IMG/VR virus record: IMGVR_UViG_3300001282_000062
Span: 1-25,774 of that record
Direction: 5' to 3' (one strand)
Source of the DNA: a virus
DNA length: 25,774 nt
A program made the translations under genes and the position numbers. The notes beneath the pieces are model-generated. The model worked only from the letters and a program-made list of their open reading frames with translations. It did no database searches and was not told the DNA's origin. Within the stretch, counting starts at the first letter, position 1; every line of letters starts with the position of its first letter. Positions 7,475 through 14,660 of the stretch are shown piece after piece.

Positions 7475-8395
7475 ATGAGTAGTAGTATATTATTAGGTTT
7501 TATAGAGAATGTCTTAGGTAAATCTCACAAGAGAGCACGGGAGAACTATGCTTTTACCTGCCCTAAATGCAATCATCATAAGCCAAAACTAGAGGTAAAC
7601 CTTCATACCAATGAAAAAGGTGAGAATCCTTTCGAATGTTGGGTATGTGGCTTTAAAGGACGTACAATCAAGTCTTTACTCAAACAGCTACAGATACCGG
7701 CCGAACAAGCATACGAAATACTTAAATACGTAAGAAAAGGTGATGAAATAGGTTATGCCCCTGCTTCTGTAGTAGAATTACCTAAAGAGTTTCAAGCTCT
7801 TTATACAGCATCGACCACTTCTATTATAGCAAATAAAGTAAGAAGGTACCTGTATAAAAGAGGTTTTACCGACAGAGACTTCCTAAAATACAATATTGGC
7901 TACTGTACTTCAGGAGAATACACAGGAAGAGTGATTGTACCATCATATAATGAGAATAACCAGTTAAACTTCTTTGTAGCAAGAACATTTGAAGATGCTT
8001 ACCATAAATACAGAAATCCAGAGTGCTCTAAGGATATAATAGGGTTTGAGAACTTAATCAATTGGGCACAGCCCATTATACTTGTAGAAGGGGTATTTGA
8101 TGCAATAGCAGTAAAAAGAAACGCAGTACCAATACTTGGTAAGTCTTTGTCAAAATCTTTGATAAAAAAGATAGTATCAAGTCAGGTAGAAGACATATAC
8201 GTAGCCCTAGACAGGGATGCATTTAAAAAGGCACTTTCATACACAGAACAGTTTCTGAATATGGGAAAGAAGGTATATCTAGTAGATATGCAAGATAAGG
8301 ATCCAAGCGAGATGGGCTTTGCAAGCTTCACTCGTTATGTACAACAGGCAGAGGAAATGGACTTCGGAAAGTTACTCCGCTACAAACTATCATAA
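7475..8395 (+). CDS. DNA primase (DnaG-type, T4 gp61-like)
   Basis: A 306-residue primase that should lay down RNA primers for lagging-strand synthesis at the phage replication fork, normally with a gp41-type helicase that is not in this window. A zinc-binding domain is visible with cysteines at 29, 32, 55 and 58 (CPKC, then CWVC). The TOPRIM domain follows, with the glutamate motif ILVEGVFDA (202-210), the DRD motif (246-248) and KDPSE (275-279). The size is close to T4 gp61 and lacks the helicase half of T7 gp4. An ATG at 7464 runs quickly to a stop, so 7475 is the start. The gene is the first of a new transcription unit after a terminator. Confidence 0.92.
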   Translation: MSSSILLGFIENVLGKSHKRARENYAFTCPKCNHHKPKLEVNLHTNEKGENPFECWVCGFKGRTIKSLLKQLQIPAEQAYEILKYVRKGDEIGYAPASVVELPKEFQALYTASTTSIIANKVRRYLYKRGFTDRDFLKYNIGYCTSGEYTGRVIVPSYNENNQLNFFVARTFEDAYHKYRNPECSKDIIGFENLINWAQPIILVEGVFDAIAVKRNAVPILGKSLSKSLIKKIVSSQVEDIYVALDRDAFKKALSYTEQFLNMGKKVYLVDMQDKDPSEMGFASFTRYVQQAEEMDFGKLLRYKLS

Positions 8396-8396
8396 T

Positions 8397-9179
8397 ATGA
8401 TACAAAAAGGACAGAATGTTTTGTCAGAACATGCTAAGAAGAGGTTAGATTTTAAACCTGAACTTAAACAGATTAACTTCTTAGACAGAAGGGTTTATCA
8501 AAGATCAGAAGGAGTATACTACCCTTCAGTTACATCAATTTTACAATACATGCCAAAGAATAAGTTCTTTGAATCTTGGTTGAAAGATGTAGGTCACAAC
8601 TCAGACATTATAATGAGAAGAGCCGGAGATGAAGGTACCCAAACTCACAATGCAATCGAAGAGTTATTAGAAGGTAAAGAAATCCAATGGATGGATGATT
8701 ACGGTAATGCCCGATACAATGAACTAGTATGGAGTATGATTATGAAGTTCAAAGAGTTTTGGGAAGTAGCAAAGCCTGTACTAATCTTCACAGAAGAATT
8801 TACTTACTCAGATACTCACAAGTATGCCGGAACAGCTGATATAGTTGTATCGATGAACGGAGAGAATTGGCTTATTGACTTCAAAACATCAAATCACCTA
8901 CATAAATCATATGACTTACAATTGGCAGCTTATGCTAAATCAATTGAAGAAGTAAAAGGTATTAAGATTGATAGAACAGCTATTCTTTGGTTGAAAGCAT
9001 CAACAAGAGGAGCTGATAAAGCCGGTAAAAAGATACAGGGTAAAGGATGGGAATTAAAAGTAATAGATGATATAGAAAAGAACTTTGAATTATTCAAATT
9101 GATCTATAAACTATACGAGATAGAGCATCCAACAACAGAGCCTAAGTTTACCTCATATCCAACCACTATCAAACTTTAG
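8397..9179 (+). CDS. PD-(D/E)XK exonuclease, RecB/Cas4-like
   Basis: A 260-residue protein starting at ATG 8397, one base after the primase stop; an in-frame ATG at 8319 lies inside the primase gene and is less likely. RecB/Cas4-type motifs are in order: GTQTHNAIEE (80-89) with the motif-I His, EEF (133-135), GTADIV with Asp148, LIDFKT with Asp161 and Lys163, and QLAAYA (175-180). Family members degrade DNA ends from one strand and act in recombination, repair or end processing. No iron-sulfur cysteine cluster like that of Cas4 is visible. Adjacency to the primase suggests a replication or recombination role. Confidence 0.85.
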   Translation: MIQKGQNVLSEHAKKRLDFKPELKQINFLDRRVYQRSEGVYYPSVTSILQYMPKNKFFESWLKDVGHNSDIIMRRAGDEGTQTHNAIEELLEGKEIQWMDDYGNARYNELVWSMIMKFKEFWEVAKPVLIFTEEFTYSDTHKYAGTADIVVSMNGENWLIDFKTSNHLHKSYDLQLAAYAKSIEEVKGIKIDRTAILWLKASTRGADKAGKKIQGKGWELKVIDDIEKNFELFKLIYKLYEIEHPTTEPKFTSYPTTIKL

Positions 9180-9180
9180 T

Positions 9181-9202
9181 ACTATTTATTTAATATAATA
9201 GT
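9181..9202 (+). promoter_or_regulatory. ACTATTTAT element within an ACTATT/AATAGT inverted repeat
   Basis: ACTATTTAT (9181-9189) directly follows the nuclease stop and matches the element found before several head genes. ACTATT (9181-9186) pairs with AATAGT (9197-9202) as an inverted repeat with a 10-base centre. It could be a late promoter, an operator or a weak RNA hairpin. Confidence 0.4.
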
Positions 9203-9233
9203 TGCATAATAGAAATATTGTGCGTATCTTTAG
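9202..9233 (+). promoter_or_regulatory. Candidate host-type promoter TTG-N20-TATCTTTAG
   Basis: TTG at 9202-9204, 20 bases, then TATCTTTAG at 9225-9233. Spacing and core are the same as at 7420-7450. It sits 16 bases before the nucleotidyltransferase ATG. Confidence 0.5.
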
Positions 9234-9249
9234 GTAAATAAAAAGTAAC

Positions 9250-10158
9250 ATGGGAGGAAACGTATTCGATAGTACAGCACCAATAAAAAAAGAGCATATT
9301 AAACCAACTCTATTAGAGTTCTTTAAGCAGTTCAAAACAATATTTCCAAAAGCAGAACCATTCTTTAGAGAGATGAAAACTCTAGGATCTGTAGGGAAAA
9401 AAGATTATTCAGGGGATATTGACCTAGCACTTGCCGGGTCATCCTTTGATGATATAAATGATTGGGGTCTGGATGAGAAACACGTTCAAGCTTTATTTGA
9501 AGGATTTAAGAAAAGAGCTAGAACCTCTTCTGATGATCAGTTGATGAAAAGAGCTGTAATTGTAGCAGTAGCACAGAAAGTGTTAGAGGCTGATACAGAG
9601 ATTATAGCAGATGTAAAAGGATCAGGAGCAGGAGCTTTATTTCTTTTATTCCCTCAGTATGATGAGAATAACGAAGTAGTAGGTCAAAACGTTCAAATAG
9701 ATGTAAATGTAGGAGATGTAGATTGGCTTTCATTTGCTTATCACTCAGCCACTTACTCAGGAAACGTAAAAGGTCTTCATAGAACACAGTTACTTGTATC
9801 TTTATTCTCTCACAAAGGGTATACATTCTCTCACAACTATGGAGTAAAGAGTAAAGAAACACAAGAGATAGTAGCCAATACACCTCAACAAGCAATCGAC
9901 CTACTAAACCAGTTATATGGTTTAAATTTAGATCGAGATACAATAGGAGACTATTTTAAGTTGATAGAAACACTAGAAGCAGGCTTATCTGAACAAGATT
10001 TGCATGCTGTTTATGATACTTATCTTAAGATATTAGATTCAACAAGAGCAGATATACCGGAAGATTTACAGTCATATTGGATAGAAAATCAAGAAAGATT
10101 AGGACTAAAAGGTAAATTCTTACCAGATAATTCAAACTTAATACAATACAGAGCATAA
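9250..10158 (+). CDS. Pol-beta-superfamily nucleotidyltransferase
   Basis: A 302-residue protein. LGSVGKKDYSGDIDLAL (45-61) is the nucleotidyltransferase signature: Gly-Ser, then the Asp-x-Asp pair (Asp56, Asp58), with a third acidic residue in VQIDVNV (Asp151). The family transfers nucleotides to proteins, RNA or small molecules; the sequence does not show which. A helical C-terminal domain (about 215-302) has no motif I recognise. The start MGGNVF resembles the VAGGNRI start of the following protein, which carries a second domain of the same superfamily. The stop and the next start overlap as TAATG, so the two are probably made together. Confidence 0.75.
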   Translation: MGGNVFDSTAPIKKEHIKPTLLEFFKQFKTIFPKAEPFFREMKTLGSVGKKDYSGDIDLALAGSSFDDINDWGLDEKHVQALFEGFKKRARTSSDDQLMKRAVIVAVAQKVLEADTEIIADVKGSGAGALFLLFPQYDENNEVVGQNVQIDVNVGDVDWLSFAYHSATYSGNVKGLHRTQLLVSLFSHKGYTFSHNYGVKSKETQEIVANTPQQAIDLLNQLYGLNLDRDTIGDYFKLIETLEAGLSEQDLHAVYDTYLKILDSTRADIPEDLQSYWIENQERLGLKGKFLPDNSNLIQYRA

Positions 10159-12245
10159 TGAGTGGAGTAGCAGGAGGAAATAGAATAGAAAGAGGAGATG
10201 TACATAATACATTCAATAAATACGTAGAAGAAGTTCTAAGTAAAATACCAGGCTTTAAGAAAGCTTCTCTATCAGGATCTGTTAAGGCAGGTTCTAAAGC
10301 TGACTTTGGAGACTTAGATATCATTGTATGGTTTGAAGGAGACGATAAGAGAGAAGTAAAACAAAGACTTATCGATGCAGCTTTAGCTCTACCGCAAGAC
10401 GTAATTGTACCTTTTAAATCAGAAAAGTACACAGGAAGGAGATATTATAACTCAGGAGAACTAATCTCAGTACTCTATCCAATTGTAGGAAAAGAAAATG
10501 AGTTTATTCAAGTGGATAACATCATTTCTCTTACAGAAGAAGAGCATGCTTTTAAAGGATCATTCTTAGACCTACCGGCTGAAAAGCAAGGACTACTAAT
10601 AGGACTAGCAAAAGTAATTCTATTGGAAGAAAATCCTGAAGAAGTATTTAGAAGAATGGGTATTTCAAATATACCTAAACTTGAAAAAGGAGAAGAATAC
10701 GAATTCAATTTATCATCAGTAAAACTGTCCTTAAGAAAAGTAAAACTAGAAGGCTTTAGAGAGATAGCGAGAGAAGAAGTTTGGTCAACAACAAGTTGGG
10801 GAACCATTAAAATTTTATTTAAGAATTTTAGCATTGACGGGTCTTTTGAAGACCTATTAGATGATATTGCAAGAAGACTTACAAATGCTAGATCTAAAAA
10901 TAGAATAGCAGGGATATTCAAATCAATGGTAACTGTTAAATCAGGAGAAGTAGGAACAGCTAAAGGAAAAGGTAAAGAAGATGCACTTGAAAAAGTAGCA
11001 CAAACACTTGCTGAAGCTTTAGATGACGGATCAGAAGTAGTAGCTTTATATGCAGGAGGATTTAAACCACCGCACCTTGCTCACTTTGAGAATGCTAAGT
11101 TTTTATCCACTCAAGCAGATAAGATTGTAATCTTTATTGGACCTAAAATTAGAGAAGGAGTAAAAATTACAGCAGAACAATCAAAAGCAATTTGGGAGAT
11201 CTATGCAAAATACATAAATGTACCAGTAGAGATTCAGATCAGTAGAGTAACACCTGTATTAGACATATACGAATGGATTGATGCAAATCAAGACAAAGTA
11301 ACAAGAATTATTACAGGAGCTATGGCTGATGAAATGGGTAAATTCTCAGGAATAGAAAAAGGTAAAGTAAAAGGTAACTATAAAAACGTAGAAGTAAAAG
11401 AACTTCCTATAATTGTAGACAAAGAAGACAGTAAATTCTCAGCAACTGATATTAGAAAGTCAGAAGAGTTCTTATTATCAGGTAAATGGATTCCAAAAGT
11501 AATATCTAAAGAAGATAAACAAGCAATCGTAGATATTGTAGCACCACAAAAAGAGGATTCAATCGAAGATAAAATGCTAACTGCTGTTGATAATGTATTT
11601 GAAAGCTTTTTTCCAAAAGAAACTAAGAAAAAAGTAGTAAAAGAAGGATCATCAGGAACACCAATAGCTGCATCAGGAGCTATTCCGTCTAAAGATAGAG
11701 CAGACTTACTAGACCTATTCAATCAACTAAGACAAACAGTAGATTCAGATAAATTTACAGTAGTATTTAATCAGGATAGAATTGACATTTACGTTAAGAC
11801 ATACTCAGATGTAAGCTTTGATCAAACCCCTTATCAAAAACACCTACCGGAGTCAGTAGAGCAAGAAAAATTTAACTACACTCCATACATAGCATCTATT
11901 TTAGAGTATATGCTTGATGAAGGTATGAATATACAACCACTACCAGAGGTAAAAGTAAGGTACGATGAAGATCAAGCCAATAACTTCTTCGGTAGAACAG
12001 CTTATTACAATCCAAATAATAAGGAAGTAATTCTATATGTACTTGGAAGACATCCTAAAGATGTTTGTAGATCCTTTACACATGAAATGATACATCATAT
12101 TCAGAATATTGAAGGAAGACTTGAAGGATTAGCAGCTACTACCAATACAAATGAAGACTCAAACCTACAGGAAATAGAAAAAGAAGCTTACCTAAGAGGT
12201 AATATAACCTTCAGAAACTGGGAAGACGGAGTAAAAAGTAAATAA
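10158..12245 (+). CDS. Three-domain fusion: nucleotidyltransferase, adenylyltransferase-like, HExxH peptidase-like
   Basis: A 695-residue protein. Domain 1 (about 1-250) has the pol-beta nucleotidyltransferase signature: Gly-Ser at 40-41, GDLDIIV with Asp52 and Asp54, and Asp120 in FIQVDN. Domain 2 (about 290-460) is a nucleotidylyltransferase of the NMNAT/PPAT type, with GGFKPPHLAH (300-309, an HxGH motif with Ala for Gly) and SATDIRK (428-434) in place of the ISSTxIR motif. Domain 3 (about 500-695) has FTHEMIHHIQN (640-650), an HExxH zinc motif, with a possible third ligand Glu676 in EKEAYLRGN. All key residues but the HxGH glycine are kept, so activity is plausible. Substrates are unknown; NMN or NAD chemistry is one possibility for domain 2. 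The frame is continuous, with no frameshift or linker stop. Confidence 0.8.
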   Translation: MSGVAGGNRIERGDVHNTFNKYVEEVLSKIPGFKKASLSGSVKAGSKADFGDLDIIVWFEGDDKREVKQRLIDAALALPQDVIVPFKSEKYTGRRYYNSGELISVLYPIVGKENEFIQVDNIISLTEEEHAFKGSFLDLPAEKQGLLIGLAKVILLEENPEEVFRRMGISNIPKLEKGEEYEFNLSSVKLSLRKVKLEGFREIAREEVWSTTSWGTIKILFKNFSIDGSFEDLLDDIARRLTNARSKNRIAGIFKSMVTVKSGEVGTAKGKGKEDALEKVAQTLAEALDDGSEVVALYAGGFKPPHLAHFENAKFLSTQADKIVIFIGPKIREGVKITAEQSKAIWEIYAKYINVPVEIQISRVTPVLDIYEWIDANQDKVTRIITGAMADEMGKFSGIEKGKVKGNYKNVEVKELPIIVDKEDSKFSATDIRKSEEFLLSGKWIPKVISKEDKQAIVDIVAPQKEDSIEDKMLTAVDNVFESFFPKETKKKVVKEGSSGTPIAASGAIPSKDRADLLDLFNQLRQTVDSDKFTVVFNQDRIDIYVKTYSDVSFDQTPYQKHLPESVEQEKFNYTPYIASILEYMLDEGMNIQPLPEVKVRYDEDQANNFFGRTAYYNPNNKEVILYVLGRHPKDVCRSFTHEMIHHIQNIEGRLEGLAATTNTNEDSNLQEIEKEAYLRGNITFRNWEDGVKSK

Positions 12246-12259
12246 AAATAAAAAAGGTT

Positions 12260-12634
12260 ATGAAAAAAACAAAGGTTACAAAGAAGCAGATCGTTGAGTA
12301 TGTAGAGAAGTACATAGTTGAAGTAGAGAACCACTATGGTTTGTCAAAACATCAGCAAACCTCTCCACACATATATCTAAGCAAAGATATTATAGACGAC
12401 ATAAAAGGAGAGTATTGTTACTTATTCAATGAGATAACAATATACTACAATAACATAGGAAGCTTAGAGGAACTAATACGAACGGTTATTCACGAATATC
12501 AACACTACCTACAGTCACCATCTTGGATGACCAGGTATTATAGAATGGGATACGATTATTCAAATCATCCATACGAAGTAGCAGCATATAACGAAGAAGA
12601 AAATTGGGAGACAATATGGAAACAAGCATCGTAA
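12260..12634 (+). CDS. Small HExxH zinc metallopeptidase-like protein
   Basis: A 124-residue protein. TVIHEYQHYLQSPSW (75-89) carries HExxH, and HPYEVAAY (103-110) supplies a likely third zinc ligand, Glu106, giving the gluzincin-type pattern. The N-terminal 20 residues are basic and helical. It may be a minimal peptidase or a zinc-binding relative of the SprT or ImmA/IrrE type; no separate substrate domain is present. It follows the fusion protein, which also ends in an HExxH domain, by 14 bases and overlaps the phosphatase gene by 19 bases. Confidence 0.75.
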   Translation: MKKTKVTKKQIVEYVEKYIVEVENHYGLSKHQQTSPHIYLSKDIIDDIKGEYCYLFNEITIYYNNIGSLEELIRTVIHEYQHYLQSPSWMTRYYRMGYDYSNHPYEVAAYNEEENWETIWKQAS

Positions 12635-13200
12635 CATTACTGGGAGCTGAAAAGCTACCATATCAGATATACTGTGATATGGACGGAGTATTAACAGACT
12701 TTGAAAAGAGATTTATAACTCTTTTAAGAAAAGAAGGGCCAAAATACTACTCAAAAGCAACAATTGCACAAGTAACAAGACCTAAGCACTTCGAAAAGAT
12801 AGAGGGACAGGAAGAATTCTGGAAATTTATTGATCAGCATATAGGATTAGAGTTCTGGTCTGAAATGCCTTGGATGCCAAATGGAAAAGCATTATGGGAC
12901 TTTATTCAACCCTATGGTCCAAAGCTTTTAACATCTCCTTCAAGAGATAATACTTCAAGACTTGGAAAAAGACTGTGGGTAAAAGAGAATCTAGTACCTG
13001 CTCCTGAAGTAATTTTTAGATTTGGAGATGCTAAGTCGGATTTTGCAAATGAAAACTCTATATTAATAGATGATAAACCTTCTAACCTAGCTGCATTTGC
13101 CGCTAAAGGGGGAATATCAATAGAATGTAAAGATGGAGATATTTCATCGGTTATAAATGAATTAAAAGAACTTGGTTATGGCAAAGGAGAGCTTACTTAA
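12616..13200 (+). CDS. HAD-superfamily phosphatase, 5'(3')-deoxyribonucleotidase-like
   Basis: A 194-residue protein starting at ATG 12616; a TTG four codons upstream is a weaker choice. HAD motifs are in order: YCDMDGVLTDF (19-29) with nucleophile Asp21 and acid Asp23, LLTSPS (104-109), Lys118 in GKRLWVKENL, and ILIDDKPSN (149-157) with the metal-binding aspartates. The arrangement matches the 5'(3')-deoxyribonucleotidase group, which removes phosphate from nucleoside monophosphates, and phages use such enzymes in nucleotide pool control. Other small phosphorylated substrates are possible. The gene overlaps both neighbours. Confidence 0.8.
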   Translation: METSIVTLLGAEKLPYQIYCDMDGVLTDFEKRFITLLRKEGPKYYSKATIAQVTRPKHFEKIEGQEEFWKFIDQHIGLEFWSEMPWMPNGKALWDFIQPYGPKLLTSPSRDNTSRLGKRLWVKENLVPAPEVIFRFGDAKSDFANENSILIDDKPSNLAAFAAKGGISIECKDGDISSVINELKELGYGKGELT

Positions 13201-13759
13201 AAAAGAATTTACCTCAAAAGATGTTAACAGGGCTAGAAACCTAGTCAATAAAGACTTCTCAGCAAAGACAGTTGACGGTGTAGGATATGCCAAAGCACAT
13301 GTAGCATATACAGAGGGAGATATTTGGGAAGAGAGTGGAAGAACTTGGACTATTAGGAATGGACTAAGACAAAACATCACCAAACTCGATGCAGCTAAGA
13401 AAGCAATGCAAGTACCCCTAGCATGTCCAAAATGTAAAGGATCAATGCAACACCATCTAGCACAGAAAATGTATAAGATACATAAAATGTGTTTTGATTG
13501 CGTGATTGACTACGAAGCAGAACTAAGAAAAGCAGGTCTTTATGAATCGTATGAAAAGAATATGATGCAGGGGAGTATGAAAGCTTTTGCTAGAGATGTA
13601 GAGCAATGGGTCTTTGATAGTTTAGAATCAACAAACACTTTTGTAACTGAACAAGGAGATGTAGAGGATTGGAATAGTGATGATTCTAGATTTAAAGAAC
13701 AAACCAACAAGAATCTTCAGGAGTACCTAAAACACATCAGAAGCCATATAGATTCGTAA
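13178..13759 (+). CDS. Conserved phage protein with CxxC...CxxC zinc motif
   Basis: A 193-residue protein of unknown function, starting at ATG 13178 (a TTG two codons earlier is possible) and overlapping the phosphatase gene by 23 bases. It has FTSKDVNRARNLV near the start, a GDIWEESGRTWTI segment, NGLRQNITKLDAAKK, then CPKC and, 27 residues on, CFDC, a likely zinc ribbon. The C-terminal helical part contains EQGDVEDWN. I recall proteins with this ordered set of motifs in marine T4-like phages, where they are annotated as hypothetical. Confidence 0.75.
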   Translation: MAKESLLKKEFTSKDVNRARNLVNKDFSAKTVDGVGYAKAHVAYTEGDIWEESGRTWTIRNGLRQNITKLDAAKKAMQVPLACPKCKGSMQHHLAQKMYKIHKMCFDCVIDYEAELRKAGLYESYEKNMMQGSMKAFARDVEQWVFDSLESTNTFVTEQGDVEDWNSDDSRFKEQTNKNLQEYLKHIRSHIDS

Positions 13760-13771
13760 TAAGTTTTTCTT

Positions 13772-13798
13772 ACTATTTATTTTTAAACAGTAAATAGT
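13772..13798. promoter_or_regulatory. Perfect ACTATTTA / TAAATAGT inverted repeat
   Basis: ACTATTTA at 13772-13779 is mirrored by TAAATAGT at 13791-13798 with an 11-base spacer. No T run follows, so it is not a standard terminator. The left arm is the same element seen before head genes. It lies 11 bases before the small basic gene and may be a promoter with a symmetric operator. Confidence 0.4.
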
Positions 13799-13808
13799 GT
13801 TCGACTTA

Positions 13809-13948
13809 TGGCAAAAGTAAAATCAGCTCCATCAACAACTAAGGTAGATAAACCTAAAGTAGCAAGACCGGGAGTACATGCAAAATGCAAGACTTCAAAA
13901 CTTAAATCTTCTAAGAACTATAAGAAGCTTTATAACGGACAAGGATAG
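13809..13948 (+). CDS. About 46-residue lysine-rich micro-protein (phase to be verified)
   Basis: From ATG 13809 the product starts MAKVKSAPSTTKVDKPK. The downstream half, up to TAG 13946-13948, reads RPGVHAKCKTSKLKSSKNY and ends YNGQG, a lysine-rich end I recall from small marine phage proteins. By my count the 140 bases are one out of phase: between about 13851 and 13862 the two halves need one base more or fewer to join in one frame. I may have misread a base, or there is a frameshift. The next gene begins one base after this stop, which supports the end position. Confidence 0.4.
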
Positions 13949-13949
13949 T

Positions 13950-14210
13950 ATGAAACTACTAAAAGTACTTCACGAGAATTACGGAGGACCAGGTGAACTA
14001 GTCTTACCAGAATCACATCAAGCTGGAATGAGAGTTACCAAAGGAGGTTCCATGTGCGCAAATTGCGAATACTGGACTGAAGAAGGGAACCTATGTACAA
14101 GTAAATACTGGAAGAAGTGGTCTGAGGTAGAGGAAATACCCTATCCTGCAGATGAATACTGCTGTAACTGGTGGGAACCAATGCCTGAAGAAGATAATGC
14201 AGAAGTCTAA
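13950..14210 (+). CDS. Small cysteine-rich protein, HiPIP-like or zinc-binding
   Basis: An 86-residue protein starting at ATG 13950; an in-frame ATG at 13878 would run through the preceding micro-protein gene and is less likely. The product has GMRVTKGGSMCANCEYW, a third cysteine 10 residues after the CxxC pair, and a final YCCNWWEP. The pattern (C-x2-C-x10-C, then C-C before an aromatic) resembles high-potential iron-sulfur proteins and related small phage proteins, but zinc binding is equally possible. The end overlaps the next gene by 14 bases. The role is unknown. Confidence 0.65.
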   Translation: MKLLKVLHENYGGPGELVLPESHQAGMRVTKGGSMCANCEYWTEEGNLCTSKYWKKWSEVEEIPYPADEYCCNWWEPMPEEDNAEV

Positions 14211-14625
14211 ACTTATACAACTAGTTAGAGAAGCATTAGATGCCTCTACAACTGCTCCTAATAACATCCCAGGAGGACTAGCTCAGTATGCTACAGTAGG
14301 AGATTTAGCTAAAATGCATAAACTACCTCTCGATGAGATTATAAAGCAGATAATAAAAGGGGTAAAAGTAGAATCAGAACATACAACAGATTTGGATATT
14401 GCTATGGAAATAGCATTTGACCATGTTTACGAGAATCCTACATATTACGATGATTTAAAAAAAATAGAAGAAGGAGTACACGATCCTGTTCAACCAGGTA
14501 TCTTAAAAGATAGGTTAGGTAAACTGTCCTGTACAAAAGTAAGAACAGCACATTCAGCATTAGAAGATAAGGGTACTCATTACGGAAAAGCATTACAAAG
14601 ATACCTAAATTATCATTGCAAATAG
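14197..14625 (+). CDS. DUF5661-like conserved phage protein
   Basis: A 142-residue protein starting at ATG 14197 (an in-frame ATG at 14152 lies inside the previous gene). The N-terminus MQKSKLIQLVREALD is another short amphipathic tag. The middle has KVESEHTTDLDIAMEIA followed by FDHVYENPTYY, the pattern of the DUF5661 family as I recall it, found in phages and bacteria. The C-terminus has LGKLSCTKVRTAHSAL followed by THYGKALQRYLNYHC, a separate conserved module also seen in marine phages. Both modules are without known function. The gene is the last before a 35-base gap. Confidence 0.7.
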   Translation: MQKSKLIQLVREALDASTTAPNNIPGGLAQYATVGDLAKMHKLPLDEIIKQIIKGVKVESEHTTDLDIAMEIAFDHVYENPTYYDDLKKIEEGVHDPVQPGILKDRLGKLSCTKVRTAHSALEDKGTHYGKALQRYLNYHCK

Positions 14626-14648
14626 TAGATTAATAGAAAATAAATTCA

Positions 14649-14657
14649 TATCTTTAG
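14649..14657 (+). promoter_or_regulatory. TATCTTTAG element directly before a start codon
   Basis: The nine bases TATCTTTAG match those at 9225-9233, but here only three bases separate them from the ATG and no TTG lies 20 bases upstream. It may be a promoter giving a nearly leaderless transcript, or chance. Confidence 0.25.
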
Positions 14658-14660
14658 AAG

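Noticed and set aside
7475-8395. Primase-helicase fusion as in T7
   Set aside because: The protein ends after the TOPRIM region and has no Walker motifs.
8319-8396. Upstream ATG of the RecB/Cas4-like nuclease at 8319
   Set aside because: It would overlap the primase by 77 bases. The ATG at 8397 immediately after the primase stop gives a normal start.
9180-9249. tRNA or small RNA gene in the 70-base gap
   Set aside because: No cloverleaf arms or CCA end are visible. The gap is AT-rich and explained by promoter-like elements.
9602-10921. Long reverse-strand frames opposite the nucleotidyltransferase genes (9602-9943, 10025-10432, 10508-10921)
   Set aside because: They lie wholly opposite genes with clear motifs, have leucine- and serine-rich composition typical of antisense reading of AT-rich genes, and show no domain.
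12604-12615. TTG start for the HAD phosphatase
   Set aside because: An ATG four codons later precedes the first conserved motif and needs no alternative start.
13760-13808. Terminator at the ACTATTTA inverted repeat
   Set aside because: The arms are AT-only with an 11-base loop, and no T run follows the right arm.
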